From Glandiceps talaboti (taxonomy: Eukaryota; Hemichordata; Enteropneusta; Spengelidae), in assembly GCF_964340395.1 (NCBI RefSeq), contig NC_135558.1, positions 3,822,501 through 3,886,500 of the forward strand: 64,000 nucleotides of DNA. The letters run 5' to 3'. The notes beneath the pieces were generated by a model, which was given only the letters and a program-made list of their open reading frames with translations, did no database searches and was not told where the DNA came from. Made by a program: the position numbers and the translations under genes. Every line of letters starts with the position of its first letter. Positions within the stretch are counted from its first letter, which is position 1. Below are positions 25,050-37,169 of the stretch, piece by piece.

Positions 25050-26145
25050 TGTATTGACAAGACCCTCTAGCCCACTTTAATAAATCGTATATTGATAAAT
25101 TCTTTTCTTTTCTTATTGATTACATGTGAATTATGGGTTTATACAAGAATCTACAATTTGTTTGTATTTCCAGACAACACCTGACTCTGTTCCTTTGTTT
25201 GTATTCATTTAATTCCCAATGGTTTTGAAGATGGATGTATTTAAAATCTGGAATTCTCTGTGTTTTGTTTACTGTCAACTTGTTTAAACCTATAGCCTAC
25301 ATGCCATAAATAAAGTCATTATATAAAGAAAACTGTGAAATTATAACCTGACCTCGTTTGACATGTGGTGTTAAATGTACTACAGCAAACTCCTGTACAC
25401 TAGGCCTGTCAAAGCATATAGTTACCATACAAATAAACATTAAGCTCTTAGATAGCATACAGCCAACTATTCTGACAAAATGACCATATTTCATTTTGTG
25501 ATATCTTGGTTTTTTGATATTGACAGATGTTGGGTGTATTCACACAGATAAGATGTGTTATAGTTGGCAAGTAGACCAGTAATTTGAGTGTGAATGACAA
25601 AAACTTGATTTTGCTGTCTTTTCTGGAGAATCATGAATGTACTGACTATTAAAATGATAGAAATATACTGATGGGCTAAAAAGTGTGAAAGGGAAGCACA
25701 AATGACAAGTCTGCTGATTGGCTAAAAATGGACAAATGGCAGTAGTATGCTGATTGGCTACAAGACAGGGGGCAGCACAAATAACATGTGACAAAAACTT
25801 ATTGTTAGAGTTCAACTCTAGACACGCTTTGATTTTATATGTGATGTGAAAGAACCTGTAAAGGACATTTATCTTTTGGACTTTGCCACTTTGCCCAAAA
25901 TACAAAAAAAAAAAATTATTCCGGAAATCCTACTTTCATGACTCCCCCTCATTCATTCTTATAATAACTATATTCAGCTATTTTTATACCAGTTTCTGTT
26001 GAAAACAAAGAAAAGAACTGTTGAAACTAAATTCATGAATCCATTATGTATGAAATGAAAAAAATACATAATTAGAGAGAATAGCCTAAAATGTTCAATC
26101 CAAGGCCAACATTTTGACAAAGTTTATGTGATTTAGCTCTGTCAA
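25050..26145. other. Intron sequence just upstream of the HS2ST exon
   Basis: No repeats of note except two GCTGATTGGCTA words at 25712 and 25750. No additional exon recognised. Confidence 0.5.
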
Positions 26146-26148
26146 CAT

Positions 26149-26181
26149 TAATCTTCTTATTTCTGTGTTTTGTTTCTACAG
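26149..26181 (+). promoter_or_regulatory. Splice acceptor with polypyrimidine tract of the HS2ST exon
   Basis: A T-rich, mostly pyrimidine stretch ending TTGTTTCTACAG precedes the exon. A CATTAAT at 26146-26152 is a reasonable branch-point candidate. Two further AGs follow within four bases (ending at 26183 and 26185); the AG at 26180-26181 is preferred because it leaves two bases that complete a Glu codon in the conserved ERAIA motif if the previous exon ends in G. Confidence 0.85.
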
Positions 26182-26435
26182 AGAGAGCCATAGCACAAAC
26201 CCAAATAGACAATTTAAATAATGCATGGAATGATCATGCCAGTCGACATCTCGTCGGAGACAAAGATGGAGATGAAACTAAAAAGGATGATACGATAGTT
26301 ATTTATAACAGGGTTCCAAAAACGGCCAGTACGTCATTTGTTGGCGTTGCATACGACCTGTGCACTCAAAACGGCTTCAACGTTCTCCATTTAAATACCA
26401 CCCGGAATAGTCATGTGATGTCACTCACAGACCAG
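26182..26435 (+). CDS. HS2ST1: Internal exon of heparan sulfate 2-O-sulfotransferase
   Basis: The product is a Golgi type II membrane enzyme that transfers sulfate from PAPS to the 2-O position of iduronic (or glucuronic) acid in heparan sulfate. The exon has 254 bases: two bases completing a split codon, then 84 full codons with no stop. It begins ERAIAQTQID, like the luminal stem of vertebrate HS2ST1, followed by an acidic linker (GDKDGDETKKDD). Next comes IYNRVPKTASTSF, the 5'-phosphosulfate-binding loop; its Lys corresponds to the PAPS-binding Lys83 of the mammalian enzyme. Then AYDLC, and LNTTRN, the sequon equivalent to human Asn108. The exon ends at MSLTDQ, immediately before GTAAG. 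The catalytic His residues lie in a later exon not seen here. Entry phase 1 and exit phase 0 are read from the frame. Family assignment is firm; the exact acceptor rests on ERAIA matching vertebrate LERAIA. Confidence 0.95.
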
Positions 26436-26441
26436 GTAAGA
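26436..26441 (+). promoter_or_regulatory. Splice donor of the HS2ST exon
   Basis: CAG|GTAAGA directly follows the Gln codon of MSLTDQ. It is a near-consensus donor, and the reading frame loses its family similarity exactly here. Confidence 0.92.
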
Positions 26442-26444
26442 AAT

Positions 26445-27200
26445 TCTAACAACATGCTTATAACATGTAAATTTTATGCTAATTATAGAAATATTTGCAT
26501 GCACCATCTGCATACATGACAAGTTTCACTTTGTATACTTGTCAGTATTATCAGAGCATGAATGGCATTGCAAATACTGTCATAATAATTCCACACAATA
26601 TGACAAGGTAGAAAACTTGGACAGCAACTAGAAGAGTGAATGGCGCTGTGAATATGACCGCAGACATGGAAACGTCAACGTGAGATGGAAAATAGTTGTC
26701 AGTAACGGGAAGAACGAATGGAGCTGTATTTAATCGATCTCTACATTTAAAAATGGAGCAACATGATGGATGCCAACCTTAAGAGCATTTTAAAATGTTC
26801 AATTATTGTTAAGTTGAGACACCATGCTAAGAATGCTTAAAAAGAACAAGGAACATTACAAACGAAATCACAGTGTTAGTCGGCCATTTGCTATGGTTGC
26901 CAACACTAGAGGGAGCTATTGCAATCCCTCTCTGCCTGAAAACTGGCTTAGTACACATAGAACTGACAATTGTTATCAATACTTCCAAATAAACAGTGGA
27001 CTTATTAGAATAAACACCAGACTGTCTTATAATGTAAGTCACCCCCTACATACTTGATGTCTGGATTATAGTGTCTGCAATGTCTGGGGATTATCTGCAT
27101 GTATAGCACCTGAGGAAACTTAGATACACATCCATCACATAGATCGTGTCTTTTTACTTTCCAGCCTTTGTTGTCTCAAAGTTTGGTTGTGAAAGTTAAA
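26445..27200. other. Intron sequence just downstream of the HS2ST exon
   Basis: A weak duplication (AGAAGAGTGAATGGCGCTGT at 26631, GAAGAACGAATGGAGCTGT at 26709) is the only structure seen. The conserved frame of the exon does not continue. Confidence 0.5.
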
Positions 27201-27204
27201 TTTT

Positions 27205-27440
27205 GCAGAAAAGTTGAAAAATAACTTTGTTTTTATCTTTCTGAAAGTGTAATACTGAACTTTTCTCTAAGGAGTTTTTTGAAGGACAAAACATAAAATT
27301 AAGAGTAAAACCTCAAAATATTAGTAAATATTATTGTTATAAAACTAAAGTTTACAAAAAGTTTGAAAAAACTGTTTTATCTTTGTTTTGACTGAATTTG
27401 CAGTTCATTGTTTGGAAAGTAAAAGTTTAGATAGTTTTTG
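27205..27440. repeat. Diverged two-copy tandem duplication
   Basis: GAAAAGTTGAAAAATAACTT (27209) and AAAAAGTTTGAAAAAACTG (27355), both followed by TTTTATCTTT and then an ACTGAA word, about 145 bases apart. Low-complexity composition lowers confidence. Confidence 0.45.
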
Positions 27441-27974
27441 AATTTTGATGAAAACATAGCAACTAAAATTTTATTTAGAATCATAGACTTGTACATGTCA
27501 CTGAAAACTAAAAGTTCATAGTGAAGGTTTAAGTGAGGCTTAAAGTACGAAATCAATTCTGTAAGTACTGGTACGTATCAATGTCTGATTCATGGTTGTT
27601 GTCATGTAATCCGTTCTGAGATAGAACAGGGACATAATTTCCTTCGTTTCACGTTCTAGCTGCACTCTGGTCATGAATCATCATTTATTATAGACTTTTA
27701 TAGATGTTAAATTCTGTAGTGTCACATATTAGGTTATACTAGCCGTTGTAGTTGACACACACAAATTGAATGAATGCTAGAATCACCATGTGTCACATAT
27801 GTAAATCAGTGGGGAGTCACATACTGCAATAAAACAAAATATCAAATCCTAAAATTGGAGAGTTTTAAGAGTGAAATAAAACATGGAAAACATACAGGTT
27901 GCTGTGATTTATGTTCAATTAAGTCAAATTAATACAACAGTGTGCTAGGAATAGTGGCAGTTCTTTCCAAGTAG

Positions 27975-28480
27975 TTTTTGTCCATGTATTGCTGAGTAGC
28001 CATGTATAGTATTTTGTATAGAGTTGTATATAAAGAGTAGTTTGTGCAATGTATCAATGAGTACCATGTGTCGTGTAAAGCAGTCTGTCATAATAGTTTC
28101 TGTGCGGTAACACTGAGTACCTTGTATTTGCTGTGTAAGTCTGTCAGAGGAGAGCAGATGTACACTGAAATACTGAGGACTTTGCACTCGTCATGAAGTA
28201 CTGTCTGTCATTGCAGTTATGTTCCACGTCACAGATTTCTCGGCATTCATCATAAAATACAGTCCGGTATTGCAGTTTGTATGCTGGTATTGCAGTTTGT
28301 ATGCTGTATCACCGAGTACTCAGTTTTCATCATAAAATGCAGTCGAGCATTGCAGTTGGTATTCTGTATAGTAAACTAAATACTGTCATGTAACGTATTT
28401 TGTCAGAGCAGTATGTAGGCTATAAAACCAGAGTGTAACACTGAGTACCCAGCATTTGTCATATGAAGCAGCTATGAGTA
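27975..28480. repeat. Diverged ~60-65-base tandem array, about 8 copies
   Basis: The recurring word is GTAACACTGAGTACC (variants at about 27983, 28049, 28107, 28164, 28303 and 28437), followed by TTTGTCATGAAGCAGT-like and GTCATTGCAGTTTGTATGCT-like segments. A perfect 20-base duplication, GGTATTGCAGTTTGTATGCT, lies at 28266-28305. Confidence 0.75.
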
Positions 28481-28489
28481 CCTCATAAA

Positions 28490-31400
28490 GTGAATGAACA
28501 AAAAACTAGATTTAAGGCAAAGGCTGTTACCAACCTATTGATCCATCCATCAATATACATACAAAGTATTTTGAAATTACATGTATGACAAGTTAGCATT
28601 GTAAGTACTTCAGAATCTGTGTCTGTTGTATTCAATTTATGCTATTTATGTTTATAGCAAAAAAACAATAATTTAAATATGTGTTGGTATTTTTGACACT
28701 TAGGTGTTTTTTTTGTGTGTGTTTTTTTAAAAACGTGCCGATTTCATACCTTCTGTTACTATGGTGGCCGCAGGGATTGCAATTAAAGTTAAAAATTGAG
28801 CTCATAAAATGAAATGTTTCAAATTTGTATACAAATTAGTTGTTGGGCACGTATAAATCATATAAGATTTATCTTTGATGTAATCTTTTTTTTTCAAGTT
28901 CCCAACGATTTTACAACACTAATCTTGTCAAGACTATAAAATGGTAAAACATAGACTGAAGCACAAAATAAGTTATTAGGATCGTAACTGGTTATGATGG
29001 TACCCCGGGATTATGCCGAAAGTTGTAAAAAAGAAGGAAGATTTGTTTAATTCTGCATCATAAAGTAATGTTGGCTAATCATTCGGTATAAAGACAAACT
29101 TACAGACATTAACTTTTCAATCTCAGATACCATTGTAAATTTATCATTAAAGAAAACAAAATGATTCTGTGATGATTTTATTTGTGATAATTTCATTTGT
29201 ACATAAAAATAAGTCACTGTGATTTCAAATTTAGTGTCTGAAAAATATTTTGTTGGTTTTACGAACCGATAAGCAAAATAAGTTGGCTGATAGTGATATC
29301 GGTTACATAATTAGGCTTATCTATTAAAATGATTAGAAAAAAATCTGAAAATACATAAACAGAAATTGTCATTACAGTGAAATGATCTATTTGAGATATT
29401 TTGAAAAAGCTGTGTATAGGAACCATTGTGTACGGTGATGTGGTTACACTTGTAGGAGTACTAAATTGAAATGAGGTGTCCTGTAGGTACCAGAGAAGAA
29501 AGAATGAAAACAGTGATGTATAAACAGAGTTTATTTGTACAACTAACAACATGTAACTTTGCAATAACATCCAACTGTGTCTATGTATTTAAGGACTGTT
29601 TTCCCTCACAGCAAGAGAACTAAGGTTAGACACAATATCTTTTGTCACTTATCCTTATTTGAGTGCAATAGTGTACTGGAAAATTATTGTAACACGTCCT
29701 GTGCTCAGAAGTTTTGTTTCCTTGTTTTAAAAATATGTATTTATTGGTGGAGGAAATTTATATCTCCTTCCATGAAAAGTTACTTTAAATAGATTCATTT
29801 GTTGGAAGAATCTATGCATCTTGCTTTCGAAGAATGTATTAGTTTCATGAAAATTTATCTCAGGACATTATGTTCTGGTAGTTTGTATTTCATGAATTTC
29901 AATAAATTTATTTGTTGCAAGAATTTACATGTCATTTTAATCCTGTTGGAATTCTTAGTGGAACATGAGAAGCCATCCCAGTCTTAATGCAGAACTGTGA
30001 CTATACAAAAGATGTGATAAAATCACAAGACTAATATTTTCCATTGAACAAAAGCATCATGTGATGTTATGCACATTCATTTGCATATCTTTCCATAAAT
30101 GGATGTAAGCGCCAAAATGTATCTTATCAACCAATCCAGATTTTTGATGGTGTCAATGAAAAGCATTGAGTGACAATTGTCAGAATCCTACGTTTCATCA
30201 CAGGATTCATTCTTACTTTGGCGAGTTTTTTAATAAACACTACATCCATGGTTGGTGTTTCTGTGATTGCGTGTGTGGAGCAGGTGTTGGTGCAGGAAAA
30301 GTCAGGATTACCAGGAAATTGGACACATACAGAAAAATAATTTACAGCCAAAATGACAGGAAAGTCAATAGAAATTGCTTCCTACTTGGCGGCTTCACCA
30401 GGAAGCTGCCAAAAAATGTCATCTTTCTTCAAAATTAGAAACTTATACAGTTTGGCGGTGATGTCGATGGAGCTCAAATGACTGATGATTGTATATATAT
30501 TTTCAATGCAAAGTTTAACCAAGTAACTAGGACGCGTTGACTCAGGAAATTTCAGTTTGACTGCTTGGAAATATTTCATGAATTGAATGACTAGTTTTAG
30601 CACTACCTGATTCAGTCATCTGTGATTTCTTTTTTTATTTAATATCCGTGGTTTTACTTTGGTGTCCATTGTTTGATTTCCGTCTGATGGTAGATGTACA
30701 TCTTGTGACATATCATGTTTGATTTGATAAAACCTGAAAAACGTTCATATTATCTTCGCATGGTTTACCTTTTGTTTTTCCTCATGCTTTGTCAAGATTT
30801 AACCTTGAAGTCTGTTACTAGTAAATATTTTTTTTTTAAATCTTAAATATTTGAGTTTTGGTCCAAGTAAAATCTCTTTGAATTAGGCAATAGAAAAGTG
30901 TAGATTCTTTGTGAATACTGAATTCAGTAAGAATAAGAACAATTCTGAATTGTACATATTTGAGCAGAATAATGAATTAAAAGAAACATTTTAATCAATG
31001 AAATTCTTAAGTGTAAATATAATTTCTCCAGAATGTTATAAATTATCAAAAAAAATATTTAAGTAAAAAAATACAAGAATATACTTGCATATTGTTTCTA
31101 CAGAATAATGAATATTGCAATAAATAAAATTGTAACAGTAGCGATGTTATTTATATGGAAGAGTATACAAACCACTAAAAAATATGTCTTCATTATCAGA
31201 TGTAATCTGTTATTCTACACGGCACCCAATTTACAACGTGTAGAACGTTTGAAATGCATAAATTCAGGATTAAAAAGACATGTTGAATTTCAATATCTCT
31301 AAGGTACATTACTAAATTGCTATTTTTCCTGTCATAACATAGTATTTGTCACAAATATTATATTTGTACTTCACATTGATAGAAATAAGATTGAACAATA

Positions 31401-32260
31401 CAAATATGACCTCACAAAAGAACCTTATGTTCAAATATTGCCAGATGATGTTATCAAGGGAAATGGCTATCAGTGGAGATGTTAGATCGCCAAAAAGTGT
31501 ATGAGATCTGATAAAACCATGGGAGGAATCTAACAGATCAGAGCTGCTGTGGCACTTGAAATGCTACACGATGACTCACTCGCATCACTAACGTGATCAA
31601 TATATCGTGATCTTCAAAGAGGAAATGTTGCGTACAGATCGCCTCTAATCCTTGTACGCTATCTTGGGTCAATGCGTCGTCATTGTCACAAATCCTCACT
31701 TTCACTCAATCTCTTTTTGTTTTTGCTTCACTTTGCTAACCAATCGGTTTGTGGGATTACCCTACTGTGTCAACATACCGCTAAGATTAATGACTACCCT
31801 TTTCAGTACACTGCTGACGGACAAAAAAAATCTCAATATTTGAATACCGCAGACAATAAGCATTGATGAAAACTTTCATAACTTGTAAAATGGTATGATA
31901 ATGGAGAATTACCAAGGGTGTTACTTAAATGAGGTGGTTACCAGTAGTGAACTGCTCCAAATGCTGCATCATTTGAAGTTATTGATATTATCAATGTATT
32001 CCTAGTTTCTCAATTTGTGAGATGAAATCCAATTAGTTTATTCTAGGTTGTCATAGTTATTACATGGTAATTACCAATCTGGGTAAATGCAATGTGAAAC
32101 TATACAAATATTGATTGACATGCTTCTTACATTGGCTCATGTTTTGAGGTTTTTTTCGAGCCATGAAATCTAACGTCTAAGAAATATGGCAGAATTTTCA
32201 CTTTCTCATTTAGATTTCAATGTTGTCCTTAGTCTTTAGTGAGAAGTGAAGAAACATATC
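28490..32260. other. AT-rich intron sequence, nothing firmly recognised
   Basis: No exon or mobile element seen. Words such as ATTTGTTGGAAGAATCTATG and ATTTGTTGCAAGAATTTACA at about 29797 and 29909 hint at an old ~112-base duplication. Confidence 0.45.
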
Positions 32261-32271
32261 TTTGTATTTGT

Positions 32272-32388
32272 TATTCATTCATTCATTCATTCATTCATTC
32301 ATTCATTCATTCATTCATTCATTCATTCATTCATTCATTCATTCATTCATCCATCCATCCATCCATCCATCCATCCATCCATCCATCC
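32272..32388. repeat. (ATTC)n to (ATCC)n microsatellite
   Basis: About 19 pure ATTC units pass into about ten ATCC units with a single sharp switch. The His-Ser-Phe-Ile and Ile-His-Pro-Ser frames over it are artefacts. Confidence 0.97.
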
Positions 32389-32569
32389 AAACAGTGTCCA
32401 GTCGGATGTACGGCAAGAAAAGTTTGAGCCAGGCAGAGTTTTCATAGTTGAGAGAATAGACACCAAACCAACGGTCAATGGCTTTACACAGATACATCAC
32501 ATTGTTGCTATGGATATCAAAACCATGCCACTCTACTATGAAATGTACACGACCAGTTAATTAAGGAGA

Positions 32570-33395
32570 TGGAGTTGTATTTCTAAGTCAGTGAGCTTGA
32601 AATCCAAATTATACTACCAGGCTATCACAAGCTTAAAACTGTGATTGGCTTGATGCACCATGCATACTGTAATGTATAGAGTGTTGACAGAATTCTACAG
32701 CTAATTGGCATGTATGATGTTGTCAAATGTCTGTGACACAAACTTGCTGATGCATGCTACAAAAGTTAATTTTCTCACATGCTGCACTGTGCTGGGTGTT
32801 TAGACTCAATTGCATGCTTTAGCAATGTGAATTTCAATGTTCACACACTCACAGTAGAAGTTGTCAGAAAAAATGTCTTCATTACTGGAATCTTTTAAAA
32901 ATGATAGTTAAATACAAAATACTATATATTAAAAGTGGTTTTAACTTAATAAATGTTTTATCCTTTGTAACTATCTCTGTTAACAGTTAGTGTAATAAAG
33001 TCAGTTTAGTACTTGCATTAAGTTAACGTACAACTTTCGATATATTTATAAGTATATTGTCTAACATGGAATGCGAGAAAAATACATCTGTATAGAGTAG
33101 AATTTTTTTGTCCAGACTGACTGCCTATGTATGCATGTAGTATATCCAACCATGGTTAATTTCTGGTTTAAAGTTAATCTTTTACCATAAAGGTTGTTAA
33201 TTACTCAACTCCCAAGTGCAAACAGAATTCGCCTACATGTATATCCTCTGAGACAAGAGTAACATTTTTTTACCCTAATCCTATCTATTAGGTACAGAGA
33301 TATTTGTAGATTTTCCCTGGCATAGATTTAAACGATGATTTGCTAATTCTAGTAATAGCTAACAAACTGCAGCCACAACTCAGTCTTTCTTTTCT
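32570..33395. other. AT-rich intron sequence, nothing recognised
   Basis: No coding, RNA or repeat signal noticed. Confidence 0.45.
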
Positions 33396-33401
33396 GTGAC
33401 T

Positions 33402-33601
33402 GGCCCCAGTCTAGAGCAGGCCTCTTGGCCCCAGTCTAGAGGAGGCCTTTTGGCCCCAGTCTAGAGCAGGCCTCTTGGCCCCAGTGTAGAACAGGCCTTT
33501 TGGCCGCAGTCTAGAACAGGCCTTTTGGCCCCAGTCTAGAGCAGGCCTCTTGGCCCCAGTGTAGAACAGGCCTTTTGGTCCCAGTGTAGAGCAGGTCTTG
33601 T
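33402..33601. repeat. 25-base minisatellite, exactly 8 copies
   Basis: The unit GGCCCCAGTCTAGAGCAGGC plus CTCTT repeats without length change from 33402 to 33601. Units vary at a few positions (C/G in AGTSTAG, G/A in TAGARCAGG, CTCTT/CTTTT) in a patterned way that suggests block duplication. It is GC-rich against an AT-rich background. The minus-strand open frame across it is a consequence of the repeat. Confidence 0.97.
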
Positions 33602-34459
33602 GTAACATAGCCTCCAGTAATTACAAGTGGAAAGGGTCAGAGAAATTTAGGGGTAGCTCAGATTTTACAAATTTGTTCTTGGAGAGGGCCACATTTACAA
33701 AAAAAAAAAATTAGAGGAGAGTCACATTTTACTCTGACTAATTTTATTATATAACTTTCATTGTTTTGTAATTTTGGCATCCCACCATTGCCGCTGCTCC
33801 CACATCCCAATGAAAAATATATGGAAACTAAATAATTGAGGCAAACATATAGAATCACACACATGTAAGAGTATACATGTACCAGTTATGAATACATAAC
33901 CTGTGTTAAAATTTTAATAACAATAAAAAATGTCTGGAGACTAGTAATGGTGTGTTGTCTAGAAAGGGGTCATTTGTCTATGCCAAGTGGTGTAATAAAA
34001 CGGTGAATTTCATGCTAGTATCTTGGTTTTGAAATGAATACATGTCAGTGCAGTTTTTGTATGCTTTTATACAAATAAGTAATCAAGTGCGTAATTCAGC
34101 AAACATAAAAACTGAATTTAATGTACAATTTCCAGTGTACATTACTCCCAGTGGGTGATGTTTGTTTCTCATTGAGAGGGATATGTCAGGTCTGGTCATT
34201 TCTAAATCAGTAAAAGTAACAAAATGTATTGTACTTTGTAAGATGGATATGATTAGTATTGACAGGCAAATAAAGATATGTGTAATGTACACCCATTAAG
34301 GTATTGATGTGAAAAATGAAGTACAGTGACATCAGGCAAGCTATAGGATGTTTTGAAGGATGTAAGTACATAATGTAATTAACAGTTGACACTGTGGTAG
34401 TAGACAAATCAATATATTTTATTAATTAGATAGTCACTTTATTAATTGCAACCAGGAAA

Positions 34460-35890
34460 TAGATTGTACATGTAGTAATGTGTAATGTGTAATGTGTAAT
34501 GGACAATAGGTGTTCGTGCCTTGGTTTCTTGCTTGTACATTCAGTACATTGTTTGTAATGGATGAGAGATTCTGCATTCTTTTGTTATGTCATGTGACAT
34601 ATACCACTGGTCAATATTGCAAAATAATTTGACATTCCATGACATAAAGTTATATGCAATGGACTATAGGTCTCCGTGTCAATTCTTGGTCAGTTTTATG
34701 TAATGAGCAAATAGCTCATATCATAGATGTGAAATGCCGCCAACCATGTACATTGCAATCTGATTAAAATCTGGTGTAGTGAACTTGGCATAATTTCTTT
34801 ATTTACCTTTCTTTCCTACTTTTCTTTTTTTGTTCCGTGAGTGATCATGTGAGTACCTTGTACTTACATCTGACAAAATAATTATTCACGTTTAAATCTT
34901 GGACTTGCATGTAGCCAATTAGAATCCATCATACAGTATAACACTTGACGATCAGAATTGAAGCAAAGAGAGCCACCAAACAATAACAATAACATACATA
35001 TGTAGTTGTCTGTGCTCTGCACTTAAGCTCTTTTAGAACAGAACATTCTGAGGTATACTGTACCCGTATGTTCCGGCATTTTACCTGTTCTCATTGGTTG
35101 AATAATTTACAGCCAATAAATATCACGATACATATTACTGTCCATTACATAAAGTTAAATGAAATGGACTGTGGGTATGCATTGTTTGTTGATTGTTTGT
35201 TAAGGACAGAAAGTGTCCATTGATCATATGGTAGATGCGAAATACTTCCAACCAACACTGTACCTTAAAGTGGCATCCATTACATAAAGTTACATGTACT
35301 GAATGATTCAAAACGTGTTGTTCGTTCATTTTGGATGAACCATGTGTGTCACTTGTACATGAAATAGAGCTAACAACCATTACAATAAAAGGCTTGCCAT
35401 TATATAAAGCTACATGTAATTGACAATAGCTGTCCATTGCTTTATATACATTGTAGGTTGTGGGTAATGGCCGGAGATCAACGTCCTTTACTCGTATATC
35501 AAATGAAATATCGCTAACAACCGTTGTAATGTAAATGGGTATCCATTAGGTAAAGCTACATGTAATGAACAATAGCTGTCCATTGCTTCTAGGTTGTGGG
35601 TAATGGCCGAAGATCAGCGCCCTTTACTCGTATATCAAATGAAATATCGCTAACAACCGTTGTAATATGTGGTTCTAAAGCTACATTGTAATGAACAATA
35701 GATGGCTATTGTTTATTTATAGGTTGTGTGTAATGGCCAGAGATCTGTGCCCTTTCCTCTTACATCAAATAAAATGAAGCCTAACAACCCTTGTAATGTA
35801 AATGGTTATCCATTTTATAAAGCCAGAAGTAATGAACAATAGATGCCTGATGGATGTCCATTGCTTATAGGTTACGCCTTATTAACAATG
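34460..35890. repeat. Tandem array of ~120-145-base units, about 7 copies, with an internal insertion
   Basis: Units contain CCATTACATAAAGTTACATG, then TAATGAACAATAGCTGTCCATTGCTT, a TAGGTTGTGGGTAATGGCCG segment, and CTAACAACCGTTGTAATG. Starts are near 34637, 35142, 35277, 35397, 35543, 35672 and 35810. The two copies from 35397 and 35543 are the most alike. About 370 unrelated bases (34756 to about 35120) interrupt the array. Confidence 0.85.
34756..34777. repeat. Single MITE end inside the 35-kb array
   Basis: CAATCTGATTAAAATCTGGT followed by GT matches the terminal repeat of the MITE at 38773-38919 with one mismatch. No matching opposite end was seen downstream. Confidence 0.6.
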
Positions 35891-35933
35891 GGTGATAACA
35901 TCATGGTCATTATCCTTTTAAAGTGAAAGTTGT

Positions 35934-35946
35934 AGGTCAAAGTTCA
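35934..35946 (+). promoter_or_regulatory. Candidate DR1-like element
   Basis: AGGTCAAAGTTCA is a well-known DR1 variant form. Similar AGGTCAAAGTC (36070) and AGGTCAAGGGTC (36239) words lie within 310 bases. Chance occurrence is possible. Confidence 0.25.
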
Positions 35947-36946
35947 CCAGATAGGCAGTTAGTCTTGGACTAGTAGTAGTATGAAATGTTGCAGTTATTC
36001 TGTGTGATAAACTAATTGTACACTATAGCATATTTTGACTTTTAATATTATATTTATTGGAATATTTGAAGGTCAAAGTCTTGAAATCAGTGGTGTAGTA
36101 ACAGATTCTTAGAATAAATGTATGTGTACTTCACAATACCAGAATTATTAGAAGTATTATTGTCCGTGATGTGAGTTATAGACAACTTTATGATTTACCA
36201 TCATGTAAAAGTTTGTGGTTCAAAAGGTCATGAGTTCATAGGTCAAGGGTCGTAATAGTCCTCATTAGACCTATGTTAGCAGTAACTTTGGATGTGTGAA
36301 CAAAGTATTATTGTGCAATATATATTTGTATGCGATTGATGATATTATATGATGTATATTGTTGATGTGAAAGTTGATAACTGATTGGATCAAATTTAGA
36401 ATTGACAAATGACAAACAGGTGTAGTAACATCACGATTCCCATCAAAATTTCCCCGGCTATATAATTGCCAATTTGAAGGAGAAACATGAAAGAAATGTA
36501 AACATGCATTGCTGCTTGATTTATTTCAGCTCATAACATTTCAGATATAACATTGCTAAAAAGTTATTACTGCAAATACAAGCTTTGAATGCTCATTTAG
36601 AAACCAACGTGAGTCCTCTGGAATTGATGAGATTGGAGCAGTGCATTATGGGAAGGCAAATCACGTAAACCCAATATAAATTAGCACGTCCATGATAACA
36701 CATATCTTGTACTGAGACTAGATGTAATAAACCTGCAAATGTTGGATGGCCGTATTTGTTGTAGCAAATTACTTCATGCAAAGTAGAATGTTCCTGCAGT
36801 GTATTCATCAACAGCATGTACACATACATGCTTTAGTATGTTTCGTAACCAGTACATATTAGATTGGTACATTTGAAAATTGGCAAGTTTATCTAGTATT
36901 TGATACACATCATCATTAACTTGATTTAATACATTTGATAGTTCAC

Positions 36947-37162
<216 letters not shown>

Positions 37163-37169
37163 AACAAGT

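Noticed and set aside
25558-25905. 115-codon minus-strand open frame
   Set aside because: No family resemblance; residues such as the repeated LANQ come from a local DNA duplication (GCTGATTGGCTA).
31108-31302. Possible short exon in an open frame (64 codons)
   Set aside because: No similarity to HS2ST or another family I recognise, and no conserved splice context.
33411-33608. Minus-strand protein with repeated GPKGLFYTGAKRP-like segments
   Set aside because: The 25-base DNA unit changes frame at each copy, so the apparent peptide repeat is a by-product of the minisatellite.
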